DNA from: Fistulifera solaris
Lineage: Eukaryota > Bacillariophyta > Bacillariophyceae > Naviculales > Stauroneidaceae
Assembly (NCBI GenBank): GCA_030295235.1
Contig: AP026125.1
Span: forward strand, 496,001 to 560,000
Length of the DNA: 64,000 bases
Direction of reading: 5' to 3'
Made by a program: the position numbers and the translations under genes
Notes under the pieces: generated by a model
The model's database searches: none
Seen by the model: only the letters and a program-made list of their open reading frames with translations
What the model was told of the DNA's origin: nothing
Shown: piece after piece, positions 11,545-21,721 of the stretch
How the letters are laid out: each line of letters starts with the position of its first letter
How positions within the stretch are numbered: the first letter of the stretch is position 1

Positions 11545-12654
11545 TTACTTCTCTCTATTCGAGTGTTTCTCAGATGGAACCAATGCCGCTAGTTCTCTTT
11601 GAAGTTCTAGAAGACCACCGCAAGGTTTTCCATCTTGACTCGTTGTAACAACCGCACGAGCACTGACGAGCATGACGGGTAGTCTACCGGCTTCGCGCCG
11701 CAAAGTATCCGAAAGCTGTTCGCGCACCAGTCGCACCCGTCGAGCAAGGTCAGCTTGATGCACCAAATCGCATTTTGTAAGCACCACTTGAATGGGCGGC
11801 AGTGTCTTCTTCTTATTGTTAGCGGAATCTTTATAGACAAGTTCGTCTTCCAACAAGGTCAGAAAATCGATGTCCGCTTTCTTCATCCCATGTCGGGCAT
11901 CAATCAGTAACAAAATACGTTTCAAATGCCCCTGTCGCTGTTTCAGAAACGAAAAGATAAGTTCGTCGACGGTTTTCTTGGTTTCTTCGGAAGCATACGC
12001 AAACCCGTAACCGGGCAAATCCACCAAACAGAGGCGACATGTGCTATCTTCTCCACTCGACAAGTGATAAAAGGTAACGTGTTTCGTTTCCCCCGGTTTA
12101 TTGGACGTAACGGCTTTGATCCCTCTCGGTAATTCGATCGTTTGAATGCGGGATCGTCTCCCCGCTCTTCCTCCCTCCTGTTGTCGATTCTCGTTTCGAT
12201 TTGCGTACAGCAACGTGTTCAAAAGAGTGGATTTGCCCACATTGGATCGTCCAATCAAAGCAATTTCTGGACGCTCTTTGTGAACAGGAGGAAAGCCCAT
12301 GTTTTCATCGAGTGTATTGACAGCGCTGACCGATGCAATCACACGAACAGGAGAAGCATTGGGACCGAACGGCAAGGGAACCTTCCAGGACGTCGGATTG
12401 TTGGCATTCGAAACTTCGTCCGGAGTATTATCATTTCGTCGATTTTTTCTTCGTCTAGGAGGAATTCCCACTCCAACGGAAGTGATGTATTTCAGTATAG
12501 AAGGATCCACGGGGGTATCTCGAAATTGCTGTTTTTGACTCTTTCCGACGGCCGTGTCGGTAGTAAACGAAAGCAGATGCGGACGGGAGGAGAACAGCGT
12601 CCGTCGTAGCATCGGCGCGCCACGAAGCACAAAGCCTCGCAGATGCGACTTCAT
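11545..12654 (-). CDS. EngB/YihA-type GTPase, organelle-targeted
   Basis: Intact single-exon gene, 369 residues from the ATG at 12654. The N-terminus (MKSHLRGFVLRGAPMLRRTL) is rich in R, L and S and lacks acids, like a mitochondrial presequence. The GTPase domain starts near residue 125: G1 GRSNVGKST, switch region SNKPGETKHVTFY, G3 DLPGYG, G4 TKCD and G5-like SARA, with the EngB-typical LLIDARHGMKKAD. EngB proteins act in maturation of the bacterial-type large ribosomal subunit, so a role in organellar ribosome assembly is likely. Insertions rich in N and R lie between G1 and G2. The gene is convergent with the HMG fusion gene, with 52 bp between the stops. Confidence 0.88.
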   Translation of the reverse strand: MKSHLRGFVLRGAPMLRRTLFSSRPHLLSFTTDTAVGKSQKQQFRDTPVDPSILKYITSVGVGIPPRRRKNRRNDNTPDEVSNANNPTSWKVPLPFGPNASPVRVIASVSAVNTLDENMGFPPVHKERPEIALIGRSNVGKSTLLNTLLYANRNENRQQEGGRAGRRSRIQTIELPRGIKAVTSNKPGETKHVTFYHLSSGEDSTCRLCLVDLPGYGFAYASEETKKTVDELIFSFLKQRQGHLKRILLLIDARHGMKKADIDFLTLLEDELVYKDSANNKKKTLPPIQVVLTKCDLVHQADLARRVRLVREQLSDTLRREAGRLPVMLVSARAVVTTSQDGKPCGGLLELQRELAALVPSEKHSNREK

Positions 12655-12999
12655 TGTTGTTTTGTTCCGTTTGAAGCCGCTCAACGATGGCCGCAATGCA
12701 CCTTTGATTTTGTTTGTTTTGACGCGTGCAACATGGCAGTAACTTTTTTCACAAAAATAAAACGCAACCGGACAGCCTCATGACTGAAAGCAGTCTTGGC
12801 GAGGGATTTTACATAACCTACAGTTTATGGCTATAGTCAAATTTAAATCGCACGGTCTGATAGGGATTTTGGGTGTCAATGATCCAGGGCTGAATTGCCG
12901 ACGCTAGGAGAAACAATGTCATCTTCATTCTGAAATGGTTTTTCAATGAAAGGGCGACCCTTGGTTGACTCTTCGTTGGGCCCGGACGTTCTTTTGCTC
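12655..12999. other. Intergenic spacer before the repeat block
   Basis: 345 bp with the EngB promoter and no ORF. It includes a half copy of the dispersed module at 12779-12795 (CATGACTGAAAGCAGTC). From about 13000 it passes into the palindromic repeat family. Confidence 0.5.
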
Positions 13000-13300
13000 A
13001 TAGTTTCCAGAATTTCTGACGCTAAATGATGAGAAACACCGTGTCCAGATTTTCTGGAACCATATTTAGGATTATTATATAGTTTTTAAAAAAAACACAG
13101 AATTCTCCATGATCCATGCAACAAGGTCCAAAGTTTTGCAAAGCATTTCTGTGAGATGAAAACAATCGGTTCTGAATTTTTGGAACATTCACAGAATTTC
13201 AATATGAAAAGTTCGCGGTTTCCAGAATTTCTGGAATTAACACAGAAACGCTGTTTGTATGAAAACACCGTTTCCAAATTTTCTGGATAACGCGTATAAT
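13000..13300 (+). repeat. Palindromic repeat family C, left flank of the satellite
   Basis: Contains diverged copies of CCAGAATTTCTGG and of the intervening words (CATGATCCAT, CAAGGTCCAA, CTGTGAGATGAAAAC, GAAACGCTGTTTGT) that make up the 19.1-20.2 kb repeat block, in the same order and orientation. Confidence 0.8.
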
Positions 13301-15565
13301 CAAATGCCATGGAAATATTACAACTTCATTCAAAACGCAACTATTTGCGTCGAAAAGCATCCGTATCGTCGAGTGCCATTTTCACTATGATGGTAAAGTG
13401 TTGGTTGTACGCGACCGCGACTAAATTTCAGTCACATCAACATAAGGAAACGATGTTGAAACGCCACCAAAGTTGTCCACAAACAAAAGCGCGAAGTGTA
13501 TAATCAAATGCCGTGGAAATACAAATATATGAACTAACTATCATCTTCATTCGAAACGCAACTATTTGCGTCGAAAAGCATCCGTATCGTCGAGTGCCAT
13601 TTTCACTATCATGGTAAAGTGTTGGTTGTACGCGGTCGCAACTAATTTTCAGTCACGATCAACATAAGGAAACGATGTTGAAACGCCACCAAAGTTGTCC
13701 ACAAACAAAAGCGCGAAGTGTATAGTCAAATGCCATGGACAATACCAATATATGAACTAACTATCATCTTCATTCAAAACGCAACTATTTGCGTCGAAAA
13801 GCGTCCGTATCGTCGAGTGCCATTTTCACTATGATGGTAAAGTGTTGGTTGTACGCGACCGCGACTAATTTTCAGTCACGATCAACATAAGGAAACGATG
13901 TTGAAACGCCACCAAAGTTGTCCAAAAACAAAAGCGCGAAGTGTATAGTCAAATGCCATGGAACTACCAATGTATGAACTAACTATCATCTTCATTCGAA
14001 ACGCAACTATTTGCGTCGAAAAGCATCCGTATCGTCGAGTGCCATTTTCACTATCATGGTAAAGTGTTGGTTGTACGCGACCGCAACTAATTTTCAGTCA
14101 CGATCAACATAAGGAAACGATGTTGAAACGCCACCAAAGTTGTCCACAAACAAAAGCGCGAAGTGTATAATCAAATGCCATGGACAATACCAATATATGA
14201 ACTAACTATCATCTTCATTCAAAACGCGACTATTTGCGTCGAAAAGCGTCCGTATCGTCGAGTGCCATTTTCACTATGATGGTAAAGTGTTGGTTGTACG
14301 CGGTCGCAACTAATTTTCAGTCACGATCAACATAAGGAAACGATGTTGAAACGCCACCAAAGTTGTCCACAAACAAAAGCGCGAAGTGTATAGTCAAATG
14401 CCATTGAACTACCAATATATGAACTAACTATCAACTTCATTCGAAACGCAACTATTTGCGTCGAAAAGCGTCCGTATCGTCGAGTGCCATTTTCACTATG
14501 ATGGTAAAGTGTTGGTTGTACGCGACCGCAACTAATTTTCAGTCACGATCAACATAAGGAAACGATGTTGAAAACGCCACCAAAGTTGTCCACAAACAAA
14601 AGCGCGAAGTGTATAATCAAATGCCATGGACAATACCAATATATGAACTAACTATCATCTTCATTCAAAACGCGACTATTTGCGTCGAAAAGCGTCCGTA
14701 TCGTCGAGTGCCATTTTCACTATGATGGTAAAGTGTTGGTTGTACGCGACCGCGACTAAATTTCAGTCACATCAACATAAGGAAACGATGTTGAAACGCC
14801 ACCAAAGTTGTCCACAAACAAAAGCGCGAAGTGTATAATCAAATGCCGTGGAAATACAAATATATGAACTAACTATCATCTTCATTCGAAACGCGACTAT
14901 TTGCGTCGAAAAGCATCCGTATCGTCGAGTGCCATTTTCACTATGATGGTAAAGTGTTGGTTGTACGCGACCGCAACTAATTTTCAGTCACGATCAACAT
15001 AAGGAAACGATGTTGAAACGCCACCAAAGCTGTCCACAAACAGAAGCGCGAAGTGTATAATCAAATGCCATGGACAATACCAATATATGAACTAACTATC
15101 ATCTTCATTCGAAACGCAACTATTTGCGTCGAAAAGCGTCCGTATCGTCGAGTGCCATTTTCACTATGATGGTAAAGTGTTGGTTGTACGCGACCGCGAC
15201 TAATTTTCAGTCACATCAACATAAGGAAACGATGTTGAAACGCCACCAAAGTTGTCCACAAACAAAAGCGCGAAGTGTATAATCAAATGCCGTGGAAATA
15301 CAAATATATGAACTAACTATCATCTTCATTCGAAACGCAACTATTTGCGTCGAAAAGCATCCGTATCGTCGAGTTCCATTTTCACTATGAGGGTAAAGTG
15401 TTGGTTGTACGCGGTCGCGACTAATTTTCAGTCACGATCAACATAAGGAAACGATGTTGAAACGCCACCAAAGTTGTCCACAAACAAAAGCGCGAAGTGT
15501 ATAATCAAATGCCATAAAAATACCAATATATGAACTAACTATCATCTTCATTCGAAACGCAACTA
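13301..15565 (+). repeat. Satellite array A: ten tandem units of about 222 bp
   Basis: The word CAAATGCC recurs at 13301, 13505, 13727, 13950, 14172, 14395, 14618, 14840, 15062, 15284 and 15506. The spacing is 222-223 bp except for the first unit (204 bp). Units differ at a few positions only (ATGATGG/ATCATGG, GCGACCGC/GCGGTCGC, CCATGG/CCGTGG). No unit has a conserved ORF. The part from TATTTGCGTCGAAAAGC to TTTCAGTCACGATC is homologous to the core of satellite B. Confidence 0.95.
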
Positions 15566-15765
15566 CGATCCATAACAACGAGGTCCAAAGTTTCTTGTAG
15601 TTGATGCACATAATTTCTATGAGATGAAAACACCCAGTCCAGAATTTCTGGAACATTCACAGAATTTCTGGAACATCCACTGAATTTCTGTAGGACGAGA
15701 TCGCGACTTTCAAAATTCCTGGAAACGTACACAGCAACGCTGTTCGTTGAGAAACGCACCGTTGA
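15566..15765 (+). repeat. Palindromic repeat family C, right flank of the satellite
   Basis: Resumes with ACGATCCATAACAACGAGG and two CCAGAATTTCTGG-type copies, matching the 19.1-20.2 kb family. Array A therefore sits inside this family rather than next to it. Confidence 0.8.
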
Positions 15766-15894
15766 CCATTGATTTATTGAGGATATAATAAAGCGGAAGG
15801 CAATGAGATATTAATTAATTGTGCTTCTGCGTTTACCTTAACTAGCAATACATCACTTTCTTCCTTTCATCGACAATTAAAGAGCACAAGAAAG

Positions 15895-16308
15895 ATGGGT
15901 ACCGATAATCCAGGCAACATAATGGCTTCTGCCGTGGACGCAGAAGTCACTAAATTCAAAGTGCTGCAGCAAGAAATCACCAAATTTCGATCTGATCTTC
16001 AATTCGTTTTAGGTCAGAGGACAGAAAATGAAATGGTACAACAAGAATTGGATTTAATTGGGAACGATGGAATTGTGTATAAACGAATTGGCCCGGTACT
16101 TCTTCAACAGGAGGTAGACGAGGCTCGACAAACGGTGCAAAAGCGATTGGAATTCATTCAATCGGAAATTGACAAAATGGAATCAAAGATTGCCGCAAAA
16201 GAAAAAGAAGGAACCGAGATTGCTGTCAAAGTACAGCAAATGCAATCACAACTACAGCAGGTGACGGCGGAGGCAGTACGCGCCATTGCCGAACAACACG
16301 GAAAATAA
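15895..16308 (+). CDS. PFDN6: Prefoldin subunit 6
   Basis: Intact 137-residue single exon. It is a beta-class prefoldin: an N-terminal helix (FKVLQQEITKFRSDLQFVLGQRTENEMVQQEL), a central hairpin with the characteristic VYKRIGPVLLQQEVDEA, and a C-terminal helix with heptads to the stop. Prefoldin is a hexameric cytosolic chaperone that hands actin and tubulin to the CCT chaperonin. The length matches the family (about 125-140). It is convergent with the Noc2 gene, the stops being 45 bp apart. Confidence 0.92.
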   Translation: MGTDNPGNIMASAVDAEVTKFKVLQQEITKFRSDLQFVLGQRTENEMVQQELDLIGNDGIVYKRIGPVLLQQEVDEARQTVQKRLEFIQSEIDKMESKIAAKEKEGTEIAVKVQQMQSQLQQVTAEAVRAIAEQHGK

Positions 16309-16352
16309 AATTATACAGAGTTTACAAGCTGTGGATGTAATCATTCTTATAA

Positions 16353-18784
16353 TTAATCTGAATCATCATCGGACCAATCCACTCCTTCTTGAACAGCATC
16401 ATCCTCTTCCAAGGCTTTCTCGTCAATTGGTGCTTGCGGCGTCTTCGTCTTTTTCGACTTTTGCTTCTTTTTCGTCTTCGGCTTTTGCGTCGGAGCATCG
16501 CCTTGATCGTCATCTTCATCGCTTTCTTCTGCCTTCGTGGGTCGTTTCTTTTCTTCGGCTACCCGATTTTCTTTCATTCGCTCGTCGAGTAATTTCTGCT
16601 CCCTCTGAACCGACTCGTCATGACGGTCTCTCATTGTCTTCATCGATGTTGGACGAAGACATTCTAGTTGCTGAATGTCCTTGGGTGATTCTTGTAGTTT
16701 TTGCCGGGCTTGTACAGCAAACGCCGAATACTTTTCACATGTTTCGATACAGCCCTTGGCCATGGCACGCCATCTCGGTTGACGCGACGATTCCTTGGAA
16801 AAGGTACGAAGACGCTGGATAATGCGACTCGAGTATTCGGGAAAACCGGCTGAGAAACGGTACAGTTCAATGTCGCGATTCAGCAAGACAAAGAAGGCAT
16901 TCATACTGGCCTGCATTTGCTCGTGAGTCCGTAACGCATCTTCTTTGGATCCAAGCTTCAATATCAATTCCATTTGAGGCGGATTTTCAGCCTTCTTCGT
17001 TTTCTTCGGATGCAAATACCACTCTTTCAAGTCGAGCGACTCTAACAGAAGGGCACTTGTCGGAATGAAGGTCTGTGAAAATGCGGCTAATTGCTGAAGA
17101 AGCCGAATGCAATGAAACCGATACGGTAAGTTTCGTGTGGGAGAAGGAGTGAAGCGAAGGGTGCCCATAATAACTTCGGTCAAGGGATAAATCAAGGAGC
17201 GCATCAATGAATCTTCTTCAATTGTAGAGTCGCATAAGACAGCAACCCAGAGCTTCAGGCAGTGAAGATATTGCCAATGATAAACTTGTTGCATGGCTTC
17301 CTTCGTCTTCTTGTGCATCGCCGTACGAAGAAGCAAAGCCAATTGACGAATGTACACAAATGCATGCTGATACGATGAGTGGTGATCCAAGCTGTACAAT
17401 TCACAAAGGCAGTTGCCCATAAAGGTCAGAGTAGGAAGGACGGAAGAAACAGAGGCTCCTGTCCCAAATTTGGCTCGCTTGGCATAGGCAAGGTACGTCT
17501 TTTTCAATATATCTTCGATAAACGGAAATGGCTGAGTCAAAGCTAATTGCCGAATGCGGAGAAATGCATTCAATCGCACAACTTGGTACTTTTCAGAAGT
17601 ATCCAGTGGTGCTGACCAGAGTGCAGTCAAGCTCTTGAGCATGGCCGACGCTAATCGGGGAAAGGGCGTTAAGTAGCGATTCAACTTCGCCAATGCTTTC
17701 AACACAAACACTAGTAAATCCGGTTCCTTCGCTTCTGACATGACGTGAAGTGTTGATTTGAAAAACGACTGGATTATAAGGCGGAGTTGAGGCCACCTTT
17801 CGGCTTTTTCAAGAAGTTTGGGGTTTAAAGGCTTATCGTCTTCGACGGTCGCTTCTTTGTCATCTTTTGCAGGAATTATGTCGTTCGTTTCCTCCTTTTG
17901 TTCGGAGCGCAGCAAATGATAATGAAATTCTTCGTGAATTCTATTCAAACACAAGAGCATCAGTTCATCAAATATCTTCGACGAGTCGATAATGTAAGGG
18001 CTACTCCCTTTGTCCTCGTCGGCTGCATCGGAAAGATGACAAGCAGCCTTGTACGCCACCACCAGCTTCTTGAGACTTTTCAATCCGTGGGACTTAAATG
18101 TTCCTTTTCCAAGGACGCAAGGACACTAGCAGTGAGATGAACTTTGTCATTTCCTCCCTCGTCGTCGCCATCATCATCTTTCATGTCGTCGTCGTCATCG
18201 TCGTCATCGCCAAACTCCAACAGCGACTCCTCATTTTCCTTCAAAAATTCATGAAACTCAGGATCTGCCTCTTTCATTTTAGCCATTTCAATTTTCATTC
18301 GCTCTTCAGCCGCATCAAGGTCTTCGTCGTCGCTATCGTCACTTTCTGACGAGTCACTCTGCTGATTCTTTGACTGCTTCAACCCTTTCTTTCCGGATTT
18401 ATCTTCCGCCATAAAATCGTCCTCACTCTCCGAATCGCTTGCGGAGTCCTCATTTTCCGAGTCATCGGCAGCGTTTGACTTCTTCTTGTCCAACTTGTGT
18501 AGAGCATCACCGGCAACATCGCCCGGCAGGGTGTCAGTAAGCTTTTCGAAAAAGCTATCAATATCCAAGTCCCCCAAATTATTGTCACCAAGAAAATCAT
18601 TGGGTCTAGACTGATTTCCCAAGGGCTGCTGTTCCGACGCTGTCGACTTTTCCGTACGGCCCGCCGTGCTCTTTTTCTGGCGTTTTCGTGGTTTGCCTTT
18701 CGTGGCCATACCGCCTCGTTCCAGTCGACGCTTTACCCCTCCGGACGCCTGAAACTTGCGTTCTCGCTTAGTTGGTTTCCCCAT
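16353..18784 (-). CDS. NOC2: Nucleolar complex protein 2 (Noc2)
   Basis: About 810 residues. The basic N-terminus (MGKPTKRERKFQASGGVKRR) is followed by acidic Ser/Asp/Glu stretches, then the Noc2 domain with LKSLKKLVVAYKAACHLSD, helical repeats and the conserved middle (LPYRFHCIRLLQQLA, LLLESLDLKEWYLHPKK). A Lys/Glu-rich tail ends at DDDSD. Noc2 pairs with Noc1 or Noc3 to export and mature pre-60S particles. The frame breaks at 18094-18095: TTTAAGTCC needs one more A to read EHLKSHGLKSLKKL, the conserved entry to the domain. The two frames are otherwise intact and there is no room for an intron. Confidence 0.9.
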
Positions 18785-19109
18785 GATTTCGCAAATTAAT
18801 TGTCACTAAACCTTTTGCCGACTGGGAAAATAGATTTTTTTGGTTGGCTTTGAAAGAAAAACTCCACCCGTGTACCGACGGACACCAGACGATCACTTTA
18901 CTCTACATCTAAAGTGTAAGATTACTTTTCCACGACTGAGTACCAGTCATGAATCATGGTACTGTCAACTAATCGCTAGCTTTGCAACCTCTGTTAAAGG
19001 ACGCGAATCAGCACTAAGCATTATCAATTCACGCCTCGTATTTGCACCGATAAGCCGTGGGGAATGTTGTGCATACACACTCCCTCGGCCCACAACTTAA
19101 TGAGAGCGT
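18785..19109. other. Noc2 upstream region
   Basis: 325 bp without a supported ORF. It contains the single-copy relic of the satellite core module at 18901-18958. Confidence 0.5.
18901..18958 (+). repeat. Dispersed copy of the satellite core module
   Basis: Reads CTTTAC..AAAGTGTAAGATTAC, then CACGACTGAGTACCAGTCATGA and ATCATG. This matches in order the AAAGTGTTGGTTTACG, CACGACTGCATTTCAGTCATGA and GTCATG words of satellite B. Confidence 0.65.
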
Positions 19110-20180
19110 CAATGACTGTGAATTATTTCTGGAACATCAACAGAATTTCTGTATGATGAGATCGCGATTTCCAGATTATCTGGAATTCGCACTGAAACGC
19201 TGTTTGTTGACAAACACCGAGTCCAAACTTTCTGGAAATAACATGGAACTTGTATGATCCATACCTAGTAGCAAGGATGTCGAACGTTTCTTGAACGTCC
19301 ACATAATTTCTGTGATATGAAAACACTTGGTCCAGAATTTCTGGACCATCCGCAGAATTTCTGTATGATGAGATCGCGGTTTCCAGAATTTCTGGAATTT
19401 ACTGTGAAACGCTGTTTGTTGAAAAATAGCGTGTTTTGTATGATCCATTACAACGAGGTCGAACGTTCCCATAATTTCTGTGCGATGAAATCACCTGGTC
19501 CAGAATTTCTGTATGATGAGATCGCGTTTTCCAGAATTTCTGGAATTTACTGTGAAATGCTGTTTGTTGAAAATACCGTGTCCAGACTTTCTGGAACTTG
19601 CACGGAATCCTTGAATGATCTTAACAACGAGGTCCAACGTTCCTTGAACGTGCACATATTTTCTGTGAAATGAAAACACTTGGTCCAGAATTTCTGGACC
19701 ATTCACAGAATTTCTGTATGATGAGATCGCGGTTTCCAGAATTTCTGGAATACTGTGAAACGCTGTTTGTTGAAAATACCGTGTCCAGACTTTCTATAAT
19801 TTGCACGGAATCCTTGTATGGCCCATTATAGCAAGGTCCGACGTTTCACGAACGTCCACATAATTTCTGTGAGATGAAAACACGTGGTCCAGAATTTCTG
19901 GACCATTCTCAGAACTTCTGTATGATGATGAGATGGCGGTTTCCAGAATTTCTGGAATTGAGACAGAAACGCTGTTTATTGAAATATCCCGTATCCAGAC
20001 TTTCGGGAATTTGCACGGAATCCTTGTATGGCCCATTATACTGTAACGAGGTCCGACGTTTCTTTAACTTCCTCATAATTTCTGTGAGATGAAAACACGT
20101 GGTCCAGAATTTCTGGACCTTCCACAGAATTTCTCTATGATGAGATCGCGTTTTCCAGAATTTCTGGAATTTTTACTCAG
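19110..20180 (+). repeat. Palindromic repeat family C, five to six degenerate tandem units
   Basis: Units of about 173-213 bp start near 19271, 19451, 19624, 19831 and 20044 at the word CAACGAGGTC or its variants. Each carries two kinds of palindrome: GGTCCAGAATTTCTGGACC (9+1+9) and TTCCAGAATTTCTGGAA (8+1+8). A decayed third copy reads GTCCAGACTTTCTGGAA. ORFs across it are short and by-products of the repeat. Confidence 0.9.
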
Positions 20181-20356
20181 TTCACACTCAACTAACTCTT
20201 TCTTCATCATGCTCCTAATTTGAACATATTTATTGCTTATTATTATCAATTAGGCACACACACACAGCCCCTTCACTGAAAGAAGCTTTTTTCGCTATTT
20301 CACCGGAAGATTTGTTTGCCCAATTCGTCGCGAGTGAGTGAAGAAAAGCACATAAA

Positions 20357-21502
20357 ATGAGACATCGATGTCGGAAGCTTGCCGCTTTTCTTATTCTACC
20401 TACCGGCGTGGTATCATCATTCGCTGTGCCGGTGTATTTTGATTCAACCAATCATTTCCATCGCGACTTACAGTACCATCCCGAGCAACCAGAACGCATT
20501 GCGGCGTGTCTTCGGGAATTGGAAAAACATCATCAGAGGAATCCTGGAACCGTTGACCTAATTGATGTTGCAGAAGCACCTTCTGGTTCATTTTCGAATA
20601 CTTCGCACACACACGATGGGTTTTCGGCGGCGGAATTATCTCACGTGGAAGCGATGCTGCTCAAAGTTCACACCGAAGACACTGTTGTGCAGTTGAAACA
20701 GCGATGCCACCGATCCAAGCAGAAACGACTGGACGAAGGAAAACCCGCATTGGGTCATATCGGCTATTTGGATTCAGATACTTACGTGACTACAGAAACA
20801 TACGACGTTTGCTTGCGAGCGACGGCGGCATGGTTTCGTGCGGCAGATTTTGTTTGGAAGAATGGCGGTGGTGCCATGGCCCTGACCCGACCACCGGGAC
20901 ACCACGCTACCCAGAGCGAATCAAATGGATTCTGTCTTTTCAATTTTGCCGCTGCTTCCGTTGCTCACATATTAGAAAGAAATCCGAGCGCCAAAGTGAG
21001 TGTGCTGGATTGGGATGTCCATTACGGTCAAGGGGTAGCCAATATTTTGATGGACGAACCACGGGCACGGTATGTCTCAATCCATCAGCATGGCGCGTTT
21101 CCTTTCATGGGACAAGTCCTCAAGACCCATGGAGAGCATAACAATGTGCTAACTATACCCATATCGCCCGATACAACATGGAACAGTGGATACAAAGATC
21201 GCTTCGAAATGGCCCTCGATTTTATTTGCAAACAAAATGAGTGGATACCGGACATTGTCATCATCTGCGGTGGTTATGATGCTCTCAAAAGCGACGAATT
21301 AGCCAGCGTGGATCTAAACTCTGAAGACTATGGAACAATGACGGAATTGCTGATTCGACATTTAAAGGCAAGTGCAGGGAGGGAGGTTCCAAAGATTATG
21401 GTAGGACTAGAAGGAGGGTATCAACTGAGTCCTACAGCCGCTGGTGGGAATTTACAGGACGCAATCATTGAAACAGTTAAAGCAATTTCTAGTATCAAGT
21501 AG
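20357..21502 (+). CDS. Plastid-targeted class II histone-deacetylase-like zinc amidohydrolase
   Basis: Intact, 381 residues. The N-terminus MRHRCRKLAAFLILPTGVVS is a signal peptide, with cleavage before SFAVP or FAVP matching the diatom ASAFAP plastid motif. The arginase/deacetylase fold follows: YHPEQPERI, RPPGHHA (catalytic His pair), DWDVHYGQG (zinc ligands Asp and His), GGYDAL (zinc Asp) and GLEGGYQ (catalytic-region Tyr). The family removes acetyl groups from lysines or acetylpolyamines. Targeting suggests a plastid protein or small-molecule substrate rather than histones, but the substrate is not readable from the sequence. The 5' side abuts the palindromic repeat block. Confidence 0.88.
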   Translation: MRHRCRKLAAFLILPTGVVSSFAVPVYFDSTNHFHRDLQYHPEQPERIAACLRELEKHHQRNPGTVDLIDVAEAPSGSFSNTSHTHDGFSAAELSHVEAMLLKVHTEDTVVQLKQRCHRSKQKRLDEGKPALGHIGYLDSDTYVTTETYDVCLRATAAWFRAADFVWKNGGGAMALTRPPGHHATQSESNGFCLFNFAAASVAHILERNPSAKVSVLDWDVHYGQGVANILMDEPRARYVSIHQHGAFPFMGQVLKTHGEHNNVLTIPISPDTTWNSGYKDRFEMALDFICKQNEWIPDIVIICGGYDALKSDELASVDLNSEDYGTMTELLIRHLKASAGREVPKIMVGLEGGYQLSPTAAGGNLQDAIIETVKAISSIK

Positions 21503-21721
21503 CTTGCGGTCACACATTTTGCAACTGAGGTTTGAGTGTTTTTTTCCTTTGAAATGCGGCTCCCTTAGTAGGTACAGTACCGGTGCGAACGCGGTTGATT
21601 TTTAGGGCGACACGCGATGCGAGATGCGATGCAGGCGACAAACTTCCTTCAATTGCGATCAATAATAATATCTTTTGCGATTTCTGTCAGCTGTAAAAAG
21701 TCTTTATCCATCGTAACAAAA

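Noticed and set aside
13301-15565. Regular array suggesting CRISPR
   Set aside because: The 222-bp units are homologous over their full length with no unique spacers, and the genome is eukaryotic. It is a satellite.
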